From: Peromyscus leucopus
Taxonomy: Eukaryota > Chordata > Mammalia > Rodentia > Cricetidae
Length of the DNA: 64,000 bases
Assembly: GCF_004664715.2 (NCBI RefSeq)
Contig: NC_051072.1
Span: forward strand, 29,781,994 to 29,845,993
Reading direction: 5' to 3'
In this document: positions 33,654-44,055 of the stretch, piece by piece
Numbering within the stretch: the stretch's first letter is position 1
How the letters are laid out: every line of letters begins with the position of its first letter
Translations under genes and position numbers: made by a program
The notes under the pieces: generated by a model
The model's input: the letters and a program-made list of their open reading frames with translations, nothing else
What the model was told of the DNA's origin: nothing
The model's database searches: none

Positions 33654-33668
33654 CACATGCACACACAC
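33594..33668. repeat. (CA)n / (CACG)n compound microsatellite
   Basis: About 10 CA units followed by roughly ten CACG/GCAC units and a short return to CA. Strictly alternating purine and pyrimidine with many CpG steps. Confidence 0.95.
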
Positions 33669-35691
33669 CCAGGAAAGTTAAGTCTTAGGTTATGGTACTG
33701 ATGCAAGATTGCTGCTTCTGTGCCCATAGTTACCCCTCTGCTGTGTGATCGTGTACCTCACATGCACTTGACCACTCGACAGATTCACTTCCTTTAACTT
33801 GCACCGTTGTCGTCGTCGTTGTAGAAGGTAGTTACTGTCATACTGCCTTTCAGATGGGACAAGTGAGAGAGACACCTTGAAGCCATGTATTCCAGCTATC
33901 TACGCGGTGGCAGGTGCAGCCAGTGGGAGGCAGTATTTCGGCCTTAAGTACCTTAAGTATTTACATTAAATTTTTTTTTTCTCTAATGGTACCTGATTGA
34001 GGAAGTCTGGCACATAAGTTCTGCATATCTTACCAGTTTTAAAGATGAATTGTTAGCTCCTTTTCCCCTTAGAGAAAATATGCTTTTATATTGGTATTGC
34101 TACTATCATACCAGCTCAGACAGACAAATAGTTCACAGGTGAGCTTCTGTACTTTTCTACCAAGCAACGATGTTTATAATGAAGAAAACTAACAAAACTT
34201 CTTCTAAATAGCTCCATTTACACAAGTCTCTCCAGGGAAAAACCTCTATGGACGTTTTTTTTTGACATTACTTTCTTTGAAATTGTTAAAGCCTTTTATA
34301 CACCAGACAGTACACACTGTTAAAAGTAAAAACTTCCTCTGGACTCTAAATTTTGGCCAGTTAGTTAATCTTTCCGGAGTGTTGAAAACAGGGCTTTAAT
34401 TAGCAATTTTATCAGTTAAACCCAGTCACTCAGCTCCAGCTCTTATCTGAACCCTTGGTAGTGCAGGCACTTGGGGACATCAGAAAAAGGCCGACTCATC
34501 AGTGTGACAGTTGAGAGGACTTCTGTGGAGAGGAAAAATGATCTCAGTAATAGACAGTATTAAATGGAATCTGATACCAATCCAATAGAAATTATCCCAC
34601 CAAAGGAACCCAGCACAGGACTAGGTTTCCCTTGTATTTCTCTGTAATCCTCTACGGAATGTCACCTTTGTGAGTGAAGACAGAGCCAGGAGTTTTGAGC
34701 AGTGTGAAAACAGGGCATAAAACATGTGCCATTTCTCAACCCTTTAGACACCAGGTTGATCATGAGCCTAAAGTGATTCTTCACCATCTAAAGTCAGATG
34801 AGGGCTTGAAAACATTAACACAAGCTGCGTTTCTTGACGGAAGCAAGGGAAAAAAAACCCTCTTATAATGTCAAGTAGAAATCAAAGTCAATTCCTAAGT
34901 TCAACGTGGCCCCTCCCTTCTATAGGTGTCCTTCATTGATGGCTTTGTTTTTCTTCCATTTGGATGCTATTAAAACGCATTACTACCCCTGCTTCTTCAG
35001 ATATGAAAAAAAATACTTAAGCTATAAAAAGAAGACCCCTGACTTCATTATCTGAGCAGGGGTCTGCTATCATTGCAACAGCAGGGCTGGTAACCGGGGG
35101 AAGCGTTCCATAAGGGATGCACTGGGGCCAGAAGATATTTATGCTTGCCTAAGCAGTTCTGATGATTTGATAGTTGAAATGTTTATGTTTTTGTTCACTT
35201 AGATAATGTACTTAGGACATCTATTTTAAACAATAGATAATAGCAGTGGCGCACTGAGGGGGCTGACATAGCGGTAAGTGTATCTGGGATTATTAAAACA
35301 CACTTGGATTGACTGCTTCATAGGGTGACTATTTTTGGCAAGGCAATGTGTAGCATTTCAAGCTAAAATGATAATGTTTTAGATTTATTATAAGATGACA
35401 AAAAACTGTTTTTCTGCAGAAGTAGAAGGGTTAGGACATTAGTCAGCACATTAGGAAATTTGCTTTGTATATACTTTTCATTCAACTATGCTTGAAAAAT
35501 AAAATTGGTTTATATTTGTCTTATCTTTTTTTTTTTTTAAACTTCTTATTGTTTGACCTAATTTCCAAGTAGCTGAAAGTGCTAAAATCAAAGACTAGGT
35601 TAAATTTTCTTTGAAGGGTATTGAATATCATGTCCATTGTTCTAATAATAAGAGGTTTGTGTAGCTGCTTTCATTTCTACAAGCTTGATAG

Positions 35692-35694
<3 letters not shown>
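33669..35694. other. unassigned 2 kb
   Basis: Contains a short (GTC)n-like patch at 33807-33823 and T-rich patches at 33967-33980, 34254-34263 and 35527-35538. No repeat family or gene recognised. Confidence 0.4.
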
Positions 35695-35749
<55 letters not shown>

Positions 35750-35828
35750 ACAAGAGAGTGCTAAAGTTTTCTCACAAGTAAGCAATCAAAAAAAAAAAAA
35801 TGAAAAAAAAAAAAAAAAAAAAAAGAGA

Positions 35829-35862
<34 letters not shown>

Positions 35863-35900
35863 ACAAGAGAGTGCTAAAGTTTTCTCACAAGTAAGCAATC
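35695..35900. repeat. duplicated (GA)n block with a 40-bp flank copied
   Basis: First (GA)n at 35695-35748, followed by a 40-bp unit (35748-35787, starting GCACAAGAGAGTGCTAAAG) and an A-rich spacer. Then a second (GA)n (35830-35860), followed by an identical 40-bp unit (35861-35900). The two 40-bp copies show no difference over their whole length, so the event is recent. Period 113 bp. Confidence 0.92.
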
Positions 35901-35976
35901 CAAATACAATACCTACCTTTGAACTCCCTGCAAGTTGGAATCCCTGGTAGTCTTATTTATTTATTAAGAGAAACAG

Positions 35977-35977
<1 letters not shown>

Positions 35978-36039
<62 letters not shown>
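35978..36039. repeat. (GA)n microsatellite
   Basis: About 31 GA units, a third GA array within 350 bp of the duplicated pair. Confidence 0.95.
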
Positions 36040-36040
<1 letters not shown>

Positions 36041-36569
36041 AAATCAAACATAGAATTCAGCTCAATAGGATCTGCAAGGCTGTGTTTTCTACAGAATCTC
36101 CATGGGAGATTCAATTCCTACCTTTGCTTGTTATAATAATGTGATGCTGGCGACACAATCCTGGCTCTTCACAGGGCTGAAGTCTTCTCCGAATTTAATG
36201 ATAATTACATGTGATGACTATATGAGTTTTTGACTAATTATACCTCCGTTGTAACTGAGTTTCACAGTTTTTCATTGGCCCTTGCTTCATAATTTCTTGG
36301 CTCTCCCCCGTCTGGAACCTAGGCGTTTACTTCTACTGGAATCTACCTGTACAGGCTGCTGACTCACCCACCTTTCATTGCCCGTCTGCAGTCTCTTACC
36401 ACCTCTTTCCTCATTATCTGGTTTAGACCCATCATTCTGGTCATGAACTTACATCCATACACCTTCCACATTCCCCCTTTCAACTTGTTGTGATCAGTTC
36501 TCGTCAGCTCTCATCCTATGGGAAAAACACACACACAATTGAATTATGTGAAATTTTTGACCAGGAATT

Positions 36570-36662
36570 TCATGTCAGTCCTTGGATGACCGCAGTCCTT
36601 TTACAACCCTCTGCTCCATCCATTCTCCTCACAGTAGAGGAGATAGTTCTCTTTAAAAGTTT
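36570..36662 (+). mobile_element. LINE-2 relic, interrupted by B3
   Basis: 'TGGATGACCGCAGTCCTTTT', 'ACAACCCTCTGCTCCATCC', 'ATTCTCCTCACAGTAGAGG' and 'TCTCTTTAAAAG' follow L2 ('CCCCTACAATCCATTCTCC', 'GTGATCTTTTTAAAA'). After the B3, 'CAGTCCTATGGCGATTCACT' near 36878 could be the next L2 block. Confidence 0.55.
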
Positions 36663-36664
36663 TA

Positions 36665-36876
36665 GTATTGTATTTTATTTTATGTGTATGGATGTTTTGC
36701 CTCCATGTAAGCATGGGCACTATGTGTGTACCTGGTGCCTGTGGAGGCCAGAAGAGGGCATCAGATCCCCTGGCACTGGAGTTATAGACAGTTCTGAGCT
36801 GCCATGTAGGAGCTGGGAATCAAACTCCAATCCTCTGGAAGAGTGACCAACGCTCTAAACTTCTCACCCACCTTTT
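36665..36876 (-). mobile_element. B3 SINE, antisense
   Basis: 'TTATGTGTATGGATGTTTTG', 'GTGTACCTGGTGCCTGTGG', 'GGCATCAGATCCCCTGG', 'GAGCTGCCATGTAGGAGCTG' and 'CCTCTGGAAGAGTGACC' are the complement of the B3 body and its head. Confidence 0.9.
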
Positions 36877-37046
36877 CAGTCCTATGGCGATTCACTGGAG
36901 TGGTACAGCTCCCTAGGCAACATTCAGCATGCTGATAAACATTCTACAGTGTGCATCCAGCTCCCATATCAAAGAATTATCCTAAAGTGTCTTCACTGTC
37001 AAGGCAGAAAGCACTATCTAGGGAATTTATCTTTTCTTTCTTTAAA

Positions 37047-37207
37047 ACTTTACTATCTCTAGCCAGGCGTTGGTGGCGCACGCCTTTAATCCCAGCACTC
37101 AGGAGGCAGAGCCAGGAGGATCTCTGTGAGTTCGAGGCCAGCCTGGGTTACCAAGTGAGTCCCAGGAAAGGCGCAAAGCTACACAGAGAAACACTGTCTC
37201 GAAAAAC

Positions 37208-37241
<34 letters not shown>

Positions 37242-37278
37242 AAAACAAAAAAACCCAAAAAACCACTTTACTATCTCT
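37047..37278 (+). mobile_element. Full-length B1 SINE with 14-bp target duplication
   Basis: Body from 37061: 'GCCAGGCGTTGGTGGCGCAC', 'CCTTTAATCCCAGCACTC', 'CCTGGGTTACCAAGTGAG', 'GAAAGGCGCAAAGCTACAC', 'GAGAAACACTGTCTCG', then an A-run of about 30 with later CAAA units to 37264. The flanks ACTTTACTATCTCT at 37047-37060 and 37265-37278 are identical. A complete body, a long A-run and a perfect duplication make this one of the youngest insertions in the window. Open frames crossing it are artefacts of the tail. Confidence 0.97.
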
Positions 37279-37299
37279 TTTCTCTTTTTCTTTCGCCTA

Positions 37300-37762
37300 A
37301 TATGTAGAGGTATATACAAGTCTGTACGTGCAGGCATGTGTGCCTGTGTGGGTGTGCACATGCAAGTGTGTGCATGTGAGTATGGAGGCCAGAGGCCAAT
37401 GCTGGATTTCTTTTTTTTTTTCTGCAGCATAAATATATTCTTTTTTAAAATTTTATAATTTAATCTAATTTTACATATCAGCCACGGATTCCCTTGTTCT
37501 CCCCCTCCTGCCCCGGATTTCTTTTTCAATCACTTCCTACCTTATATTTTGACATAATGTCTTTCACTGAATCTAGAACTCAAAATTTGGCCAGACTAGC
37601 TGTCCACAAGCCCCCCATGATCTTTTTGTTCCGTTTCCTCAGTGTTAGGATTGCCGGTGCACACTGTGGAGTCTGGATTTTTACGTGGGTCCTGGAGATC
37701 TGCACTCAGATCCTTGTGTGTGCATGGGGAGTACTTTATTGGCTGAACTCTTGCTCCAACCT
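37300..37762 (-). mobile_element. B4-type SINE, antisense, split by a short L1
   Basis: Left part 37300-37415 ('GTGGGTGTGCACATGC', 'GGAGGCCAGAGGCCAATGC'). Right part 37515-37762 ('CACTTCCTACCTTATATTTT', 'TAGGATTGCCGGTGCACAC', 'TTTTTACGTGGGTCCTGGAG', 'GAGTACTTTATTGGCTGAAC', 'CTTGCTCCAACC'). Together they give B4 in antisense: an ID-like head at the right, B1-like material in the middle. The break coincides with the L1 insertion. Confidence 0.8.
37404..37526 (-). mobile_element. 99-bp L1 3'-end insertion with 12-bp target duplication
   Basis: The inserted piece (37416-37514) is only the terminal part of a cricetid L1 3' UTR ('ATATCAGCCACGGATTCCC', 'TTGTTCTCCCCCTCCTGCC'), with its tail side at the left. 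The flanks GGATTTCTTTTT (37404-37415) and GGATTTCTTTTT (37515-37526) are identical. The same UTR end is seen at 63.9 kb. Confidence 0.92.
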
Positions 37763-38185
37763 TTAACCCTTTCACAGTCGATACATTCACCCAGTGATCT
37801 TTTTTATTATGTGAGTAATTACAAGCTATTCAAGTGACTGATTTACGCAAGCTCACACTAGCACACTTACCCACATTTCTGTCTGCAGGTGGGATCAGAG
37901 ATTCTTTTCAACAAATGACAGATCTCCTACTTCTGTAAGAATAAAGCTCCACATTTGCTAAGACCACTTCTGGTTATACCCTACGAGGTTGAGTGTCAGT
38001 TGCCAACCTGTGTACCCCAGGAGACTTTCTGATCATACCACTATTCCTGACTGTCACTTTTGGGTTAAATCCATTGAACAGGGTATTATTTGAGGAGGAT
38101 GTCATAAGAACTGCTTTCTGCTAGGACTCCAAACTGTGTGGCATTAGGTTTCCACTCAACAAATCATTGTGTAACTACAAATATC
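37763..38185. other. unassigned
   Basis: No gene or repeat recognised. Confidence 0.4.
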
Positions 38186-38263
38186 AATGATTGTATTAGG
38201 CAGGGTTCCCTAGAGTAACAGAACTTACAGAATGAATCTCTCTCTCTCTCTCTCTCCATCTCT

Positions 38264-38318
<55 letters not shown>

Positions 38319-38810
38319 TTTATTGGAATGATTTAGAGCTGTAGTCCAGCTAATCCAACAATGGTTGGCTGTGAACAGAAGGTCCAAGAATTCAGTAGTT
38401 GTTCAGTCCACAAAGTTGGATGTCTTAGCTGGTCTTCAGTATATACTGGAATCCCAAAGAAGTAGGCTTCATTGCCAGTGAAGGATTGAATGTTCCATCA
38501 AGGAGAAGGCAAGCAGGCAAGCAGCAAAGATTTCCTTCTTCCATATCCTTTTATAGGTTCCAGCAGCAGGTGTGGCCCAGATTAAAGGTATGCTTTTGAC
38601 CTCAAAATCCAAATAAAAGATGTGTGTTTTTCCATCTCAAGATACAGATCAAAGGTGTGTGTATTCCTACCTCAAGTGTCTGGATTAAAAGTGGATTCAC
38701 CTACTTCAAACCAAGCAAAAATAGTCTCTCATAGGTATTCCCTCCATTTCTGGATGGATGGTAGTCCATTCCAGATGTAGTCAAGTTGACAACCAAGAAT
38801 AGCCATTACT
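38186..38810 (-). mobile_element. ERVL-like rodent LTR, antisense, expanded by microsatellites
   Basis: The plus strand reads 'TGTATTAGGCAGGGTTCCCT', 'AGAGTAACAGAACTTACAG', then (TC)n and (AC)n, 'TCCAGCTAATCCAACAATGG', 'GGAATCCCAAAGAAGTAGG', 'GTGTGGCCCAGATTAAAGG' and 'GTCAAGTTGACAACCAAG'. This is the complement of a common rodent LTR. Its position immediately upstream of an L1 start suggests that the L1 landed at its edge. The family name is not recalled. Confidence 0.7.
38237..38317. repeat. (TC)n plus (AC)n compound microsatellite inside the LTR
   Basis: About 10 TC units, a CATCTCTTAT spacer, then about 26 AC units. Confidence 0.95.
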
Positions 38811-38812
38811 AT

Positions 38813-39910
38813 TTTACATTACTCAGCAGAGAAAAACAATGACATCATGAGGTTTGCAGGCAAATGGATGGAACTAGAAAAAATCATCCTGAGTGAGGTA
38901 ACCCAGACTCAGAAAGACAAACATGGTATGTACTCACTCATAAGTGGATACTAGATGTAAAGCAAAAGACAACCAGACTGTAACTCACAATTCCAGGGAG
39001 GCTACCTAGTAAAGAGGACCCTAAGAAAGACACAGGGATTGCCCAATGACAGAGAAATGGATGAGATCTACATAACCAAACTGGGGTTGGGGGTGGGGTA
39101 ATGGAGGACAAGGGTCGGGGAAAGAGAGCTTAGGGGAGTGGGAGGTCCCAGCTGGATCAGGAGCAGAGTGGGAGAATGGGGAGGGGGATACCATGATGAA
39201 TGTAGACCAGGGGAATAGGAAGAAGCAGAGTGCTAGAGAGGTCCCCAGAAATCCACAAAGATACCTCCACTGTAAACTACTGGTAATGGTTGAGAGAGTG
39301 CCTGAGCTGACCTGCTCTGGTGATTGGATGGCTGAATACCCTGGCTGTCATGATAGAACTCTCATCTAGTGTCTGATGGAAGCAGATGCAGAGATCCAGG
39401 TGAAGCTCCGCAAGTCCAATCGGCAAGAGAGAAGAGGGACTGTATGAGCAAGAGATATTGAGACCATGATTGGAAAAAGCACAGGGACAAATAGCCAAAC
39501 TAGTGGAAACTCATGAACTGTGAACCAATGGCTGAGGAGCCCCCATGGACCTGGAGCAGGTCCTCTGGATAAGTGAGACAGTTGATGAGCTTGAACTGTT
39601 TGGGAGGCCCCCAGGCAGTGGAGCTGGGACCTGTCCTTGGTGCATGGGCTGGCTTTTTGGAGCCTGGGGCCTATGCTGGGACACTTTTCTCAGCTTTGGT
39701 GTAGGGAGGAGGAAACTGGACCTGCCTCAGCTGAGTCTACCAGGCTGGGCTGAATCCCTAGGGGAGACCTTGCTTCGGAGGAGGTGGGAATAGGGGGTGG
39801 ATTGGGTGGGGACTGGGGGTAGAAGGAGGGAGGATGGGGGAATCGCTGGCTGATATGTGAAATTAAGTTAATTATAAAATAAAAATATTAAATAAAAAAG
39901 AAAAAAAACA
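38813..39910 (+). mobile_element. Cricetid L1 with the last 44 codons of ORF2 and complete 3' UTR
   Basis: An ORF2 3' end is readable from 38820 to the stop at 38952-38954 without internal stop or frameshift. It ends with the residues ...KHGMYSLISGY. Its 3' UTR of about 930 bp is rich in G and A ('GTGGGGACTGGGGGTAGAAG'), and the A-rich tail is at 39880-39910. The element is 5' truncated within ORF2, so it cannot encode a working protein. The UTR is the cricetid kind ('CATGGGCTGGCTTTTTGGAG'). A chance open frame of 82 codons lies at 39545-39793 within it. Confidence 0.93.
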
Positions 39911-41240
39911 ATGATCAATAAGTGTAGAGATTTCTGGTTGTACTAGAGGAAATTCATGTTGAACACACCAGTGTGTGATGTATAGATTGTAGCACTCCCA
40001 TATCTCTAGATAGAAAATGATAAAGTAGATTAGAGGAAACCCGAGTTCCTGATGAGATGAAAACAGCAGACAGCGTGGGGCAAATCTTAGCTTTCCTGAG
40101 GAGTGGCTTCACCCTGAGAGCAGGGAAAGTTGCTGTATGACATCCATAAACTAAATTAGGTGTAAATACCATGTACCTAACTCTAGGTTGGGGTATCCAG
40201 CAATTGGGGGTATAAAACATGTATGCACATTACATACAGGTCATTATGCATGATGAGAGTGATTATACAAGGAAGATTAAGCATCACAGTCCACAAAACA
40301 GAAAAGGGATGTTGGTGTGGTTTAGGCTGTATCAGTGACAAACTGCATTTGTTTCTTAAATGAAGGATAGTAAAAGATTCAATATATAAATCCCATCAGA
40401 AGGAATATTCTTCTAAGAAGGCGAAGAAGACGAACCAACCTGGAAGTCTATTGAGACTCATTGAAGTGGGTGAGGTTAACTCAATAGATAATGATGGTTA
40501 TTTGCTGCAACCTAGTGTTGGAAAAGGTCTTATATCTTGACCCCAAATGTCTCTTGAGTGTTTTAAAACTGTATAAAATGGCCACTTCACTTATTTAGAA
40601 GAGTCTGTTGAGAGGGCAAAGCAAGTGCCTCTGTAATTATTTCTTATTTGTCCTATTATGAAATTCAATTAGTCCATGTCCCTATGGTGTATCAACAATA
40701 CAGGCCGATGATAGTGGTAAGTTTATCTTGCATAAGCCATCATTATGATAATACTGATATTTATGGTCAATTGTACTAAAATTGCTGTCAGGATGTAATA
40801 CTTATGTGAAATGACTAGCCTAGCCATAAGCAGATCCAGCCATTGCAGAGATGATTTATACAGTACATAGTTCTGTACAGACTTATCACAGTTCCAGTTA
40901 GTTGCAGATGGGGTTGAGGTAGAATAGCAAATAAGTACAGGAATAGGAGAAAGATACAATAGTTTTATAGGCACATCACTTCCCAAAATCAGTCCCTACC
41001 ACACACTGGCTTGCTTCAAATGTTAGCCAGATTCTTGTCACTCCTGTTGCTACACCCATTGCATAACTGATCATCTAAATGTGAACATCCCGACAGGTGT
41101 GATCATTTTGTTAGAGTGAGTTCGGTTCAAATGCCAAAGGCATGACCATAACATAACAGGGAAAACATTTAGTCTATGTTTCTGGTCCCATGCAGGGTGA
41201 TAGATGAATCCTTAACTCTTTAAAATTACATTTTATTCTA
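39911..41240. other. unassigned 1.3 kb
   Basis: No repeat or gene recognised. Two minus-strand frames (39954-40220 and 40723-40986) are unrecognised and have no motif. Confidence 0.4.
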
Positions 41241-41241
41241 G

Positions 41242-41415
41242 TTTTTTTTTTTTTTTTTTTTTTTTTTGGTATGTGTGTGTGGGCATGCACACACCAAGGC
41301 ACATGTGTGGGGATCAGAGTTGGTTTTTACTTTGACCATTTGGGTTCTGGGGATCTAACTTGGGTCTTAAGTTTTGGCAGCAAGCACCTTTACCCACTGA
41401 GGCATCTAGCCTGTC
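41242..41415 (-). mobile_element. tRNA-derived rodent SINE, antisense
   Basis: T26 tail (41242-41267), then a TG-rich arm, 'TGTGTGGGGATCAGAGTTGG', 'TTCTGGGGATCTAACTTGGG', 'AAGCACCTTTACCCACTGAG' and 'GGCATCTAGCC', the complement of the head with a box-B-like segment. This is the antisense counterpart of the SINE at 26186. Confidence 0.75.
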
Positions 41416-42028
41416 CAAATACTCTATTCTAATGAGGTGTCTTGGTGTGTACCTGGAGAGTTTCAAGACGGTGACTGGCTGCCACAAAGACCATGACTTA
41501 ATTAACACTTGGCAGTTTTGGTTCCTCAGCCTTTCCTGTGGAGAAAAACAAGCAAGAGATAGAGTTGATCAATGAACAAAACCATGCTGATTTACTGAAG
41601 CTTCCAGAAAAACTGTTAAATGATGTCCCTTGAGTTTTAATGAATTAGTAGAGACACCCCCACACTAGCTTCACAGGAATAGAAACTCTTGCATTTGAGA
41701 TCCTTTTGGATTTCACCCAGTTTTCCTTTTCATCTGACTATTCACTGGTATCCTTCACAATCAGCTGCAGTGACAGAATCCTATGACTTATTGTAACAGG
41801 TTTTCTGAAAGGAAGAGGGTACTGCGGGAACTTCTGGTGTTCTAGGACAGAAATGTTAGTAACCAGAATACTTGATACTTGTAACCGGCACCTGACATAC
41901 CAGCATCTTTTTTGACTGAGCCCTTACATCTGTGGAATCTGACACCAACTTGGGGTAGTTGATGTTAAAACTGAATTGGAGTTTAGGCCCTACTTTATGT
42001 GGGAGAATCAAAGAATTGATTGGCTTGA
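41416..42028. other. unassigned
   Basis: No gene or repeat recognised before the CAAAA array. Confidence 0.4.
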
Positions 42029-42029
42029 G

Positions 42030-42089
42030 AAACAAAACAAAACAAAACAAAACAAAACAAAACAAAAAACAAAACAAAACAAAACAAAA
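42030..42089. repeat. (CAAAA)n pentanucleotide array
   Basis: About 12 units with one AAAAAAC interruption. Confidence 0.95.
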
Positions 42090-42184
42090 GCCTACTCATT
42101 GTGCTTGCTCAACTTATAAATACCGAGAGCATCAGAGCTCGGATCTGGATTTCCTATGCTCCCATCCACGCTCACACCTGAGTG

Positions 42185-42847
42185 GAGCAATATTCTGTCT
42201 CTTAGCTTTAACTACCGTCAATGTGTTCTAGACCCCAAGTTTTGGATTACTGACCTGAATTTTATCTTCAATTCTTGATTCTTTCATCCACGTGCTTTCT
42301 CTATCTACCGAATACAGTCAGCATGTCAAACAGTGTTCACAAAACCACATTTGCCCATTCCTCTTCAAGTTGTTTTCATCGTGTTTCCTCAGTAAGTAGC
42401 AAGTCCATCCTTCCAGTTGCAGTAACCCCAATCTTGACCTCATCCCTCTTGCTTTTGAGATCTTACATCCCATATCCAGTCCACCAGTAAACCCAGTCAA
42501 AGTCAGAACTCAGCAACATTTCACCATCCTGATGAACCTACTGTCGTCCTTGGCCTGGGAAATTGCAAAATGTAAACGATAGATAGATCACTTTCTGGCC
42601 ATGAAACACAATTACTTCTCTAATGCTTGCAATTTAACTACAAGAAACATCAAAAGTCTCAAAATGCTCTCTTAAGCCATGTGACCTGGCCCTGTTTTGA
42701 TCTGTCCGCCATCTCTCCTGTCACCCCATCACCCACCTTCTTGCCACTTTCTTCGTATTTTTGTCTAGGGTTTCACACTTGTTCTTTCTTCTACCTACCT
42801 TGTTATTCCCACAGATAGTTCAATGACTCTCTTTTTATTCTAACCTA

Positions 42848-42919
<72 letters not shown>

Positions 42920-43150
42920 CGAGCGAGAGCATACTTTGTATAGTCTATTAAAATAGCAGCTATAATCACATCATTTTCATTTTGCTTTCCTCTGCAGCAT
43001 AGGTATTAAATGAATATTTTTACTTTTCAGTGTCTACATCACTCCATGATCATATATGCTTTGTAAGTGTCTTTTTTTTGGTATTCTTTGCTTACTATTA
43101 TGTCTGTAGCACTGAGAACAGTTCCCAGCACAGAGCAGATATATGGTGAA
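42185..43150 (+). mobile_element. LINE-2 relic about 1 kb long, interrupted by a microsatellite
   Basis: Ordered L2 blocks: 'CTTAGCTTTAACTACCGTCA', 'ATCCTTCCAGTTGCAGTAAC', 'CTTACATCCCATATCCAG', 'GAAATTGCAAAATGTAAAC', 'AGCCATGTGACCTGGCCCTG', then after the CA/GA array 'GTCTGTAGCACTGAGAACAG' and 'TCCCAGCACAGAGCAGATAT', the end block of L2. The first part corresponds to the 3' coding part of the L2 reverse-transcriptase ORF; the second to the 3' end. It is decayed, with many stops. It spans the coding-to-3'-end transition in one orientation and is the longest L2 piece in the window. Confidence 0.72.
42854..42929. repeat. (CA)n plus (GA)n compound microsatellite
   Basis: About 22 CA units run directly into about 10 GA units and a GAGC patch. 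It sits inside the L2 relic. Confidence 0.95.
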
Positions 43151-43259
43151 AAAAAAGAATTGTAATAGGGTGTCCGGGAAATCATTCAGAGAATCAAAGT
43201 CTGCATGCTTTTAGAGACACCCCTAAGTAACAGCAGTGGTCAGATAATATTTCATCAAA

Positions 43260-43480
43260 AAAAAAATGGGCAGAGGGCCATGTTGATGCCTGTGGTCTGT
43301 ACTGCCACCAGAGACCATGCTGAAGTCCTTTGCATGTGCTGATTCTGGAGACCATGTGGAAGTCCATGACCCTGATGATAAAGGGCAAGGGAACTACTTT
43401 TGCTGTGGTATTGATGAATGCAGACTCACAGTTAAGAAAGAAGGACATAGAAAGACTGTAAGTCGACCCCTACTCCCCAC
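43260..43480 (+). mobile_element. Rodent L1-type element, part before the solo LTR
   Basis: 'GGCCATGTTGATGCCTGTGG', 'CCACCAGAGACCATGCTGAA', 'AGGGAACTACTTTTGCTGTG', 'GCAGACTCACAGTTAAGAAA' and 'GGACATAGAAAGACTG' are a familiar rodent L1-associated sequence. It stops at the LTR and resumes on the other side. Confidence 0.55.
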
Positions 43481-43847
43481 TGTGGGATGTCTTTCTGTAC
43501 AATGTGAATATGTGTTGTTCTGATTGGTTGATTAAATTAACCTGCATGGGCCTATGGCAGGGCAGGATGGAGCCAGGCAGGAAGATCCAAGAGAGATATT
43601 GAAAGGAGAAAGGAGAGATGCCAGCACTGTCAGAAGAAGCAACATGTGAAAATACCGGTAATCCATGGCCACATGGCAATTTATAGATTAATAGAAATGG
43701 GTCAAGTTATAAGAGCTAGCTAGCAAGAAGCCTGCTGTAGGCCATGCAATTAATATTAAGCCTCTGAATGATTATTTTATAAGCTGCTGAGGAACCATGG
43801 GTGGAGTGAAACTGGAGAAATCTTCTGACCACCCCCACCCCCCAGCA
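43481..43847 (+). mobile_element. Solo LTR, same family (copy 3 of 5), inside an L1-type element
   Basis: Approximate limits from TGTGGGATGTC to CCCAGCA. It contains the family's conserved core: 'ATTTATAGATTAATAGAAAT', 'AGCTAGCAAGAAGCCTGC' and 'TAATATTAAGCCTCTGAATG'. The left edge is imperfect (its first bases look altered), and the flanks CCCCAC and CCTCTC match at only four of six positions, so the duplication is decayed or my edges are off by a few bases. Confidence 0.85.
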
Positions 43848-44055
43848 CCTCTCTGAAAAGTATCAGCCTAGACAGAAAGCCATCCAAGAGCACTCTTAAA
43901 AGTTGTGATAAGGATGCTTTCCGAAAGTGATGACCTCTGGCAGGGGTGTGGGTGGGGAAGGACTCAGTTTTTTAAAGGGTCTGGCAACCTGGGAGTTTGA
44001 CCATGCTCCACTGAGTATATGGGCAACACAAATTGGATTTTTTAAAAAAGTTCTT
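43848..44055 (+). mobile_element. Rodent L1-type element, part after the solo LTR
   Basis: 'CCTCTCTGAAAAGTATCAGC', 'GTGATGACCTCTGGCAGG', 'AAGGGTCTGGCAACCTGG' and 'ATATGGGCAACACAAATTGG' continue the sequence interrupted at 43480. The 3' limit near 44055 is approximate. Confidence 0.6.

Noticed and set aside
35685..35894. Arg/Glu-rich repeat protein
   Set aside because: It is the (GA)n arrays read as RE repeats, with the A-tract as lysines.
35695..35900. CRISPR-like repeat-spacer arrangement (two identical 40-bp units)
   Set aside because: Only two units, separated by simple sequence, in a mammalian genome; a local duplication explains it.
36951..37529. 118- and 116-codon frames
   Set aside because: They cross the B1 at 37061-37264 and its A-tail; the lysine or phenylalanine runs are the tail translated.
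39545..39793. 82-codon frame with a tryptophan-rich middle
   Set aside because: It falls in the cricetid L1 3' UTR, after the ORF2 stop; not an L1 protein.
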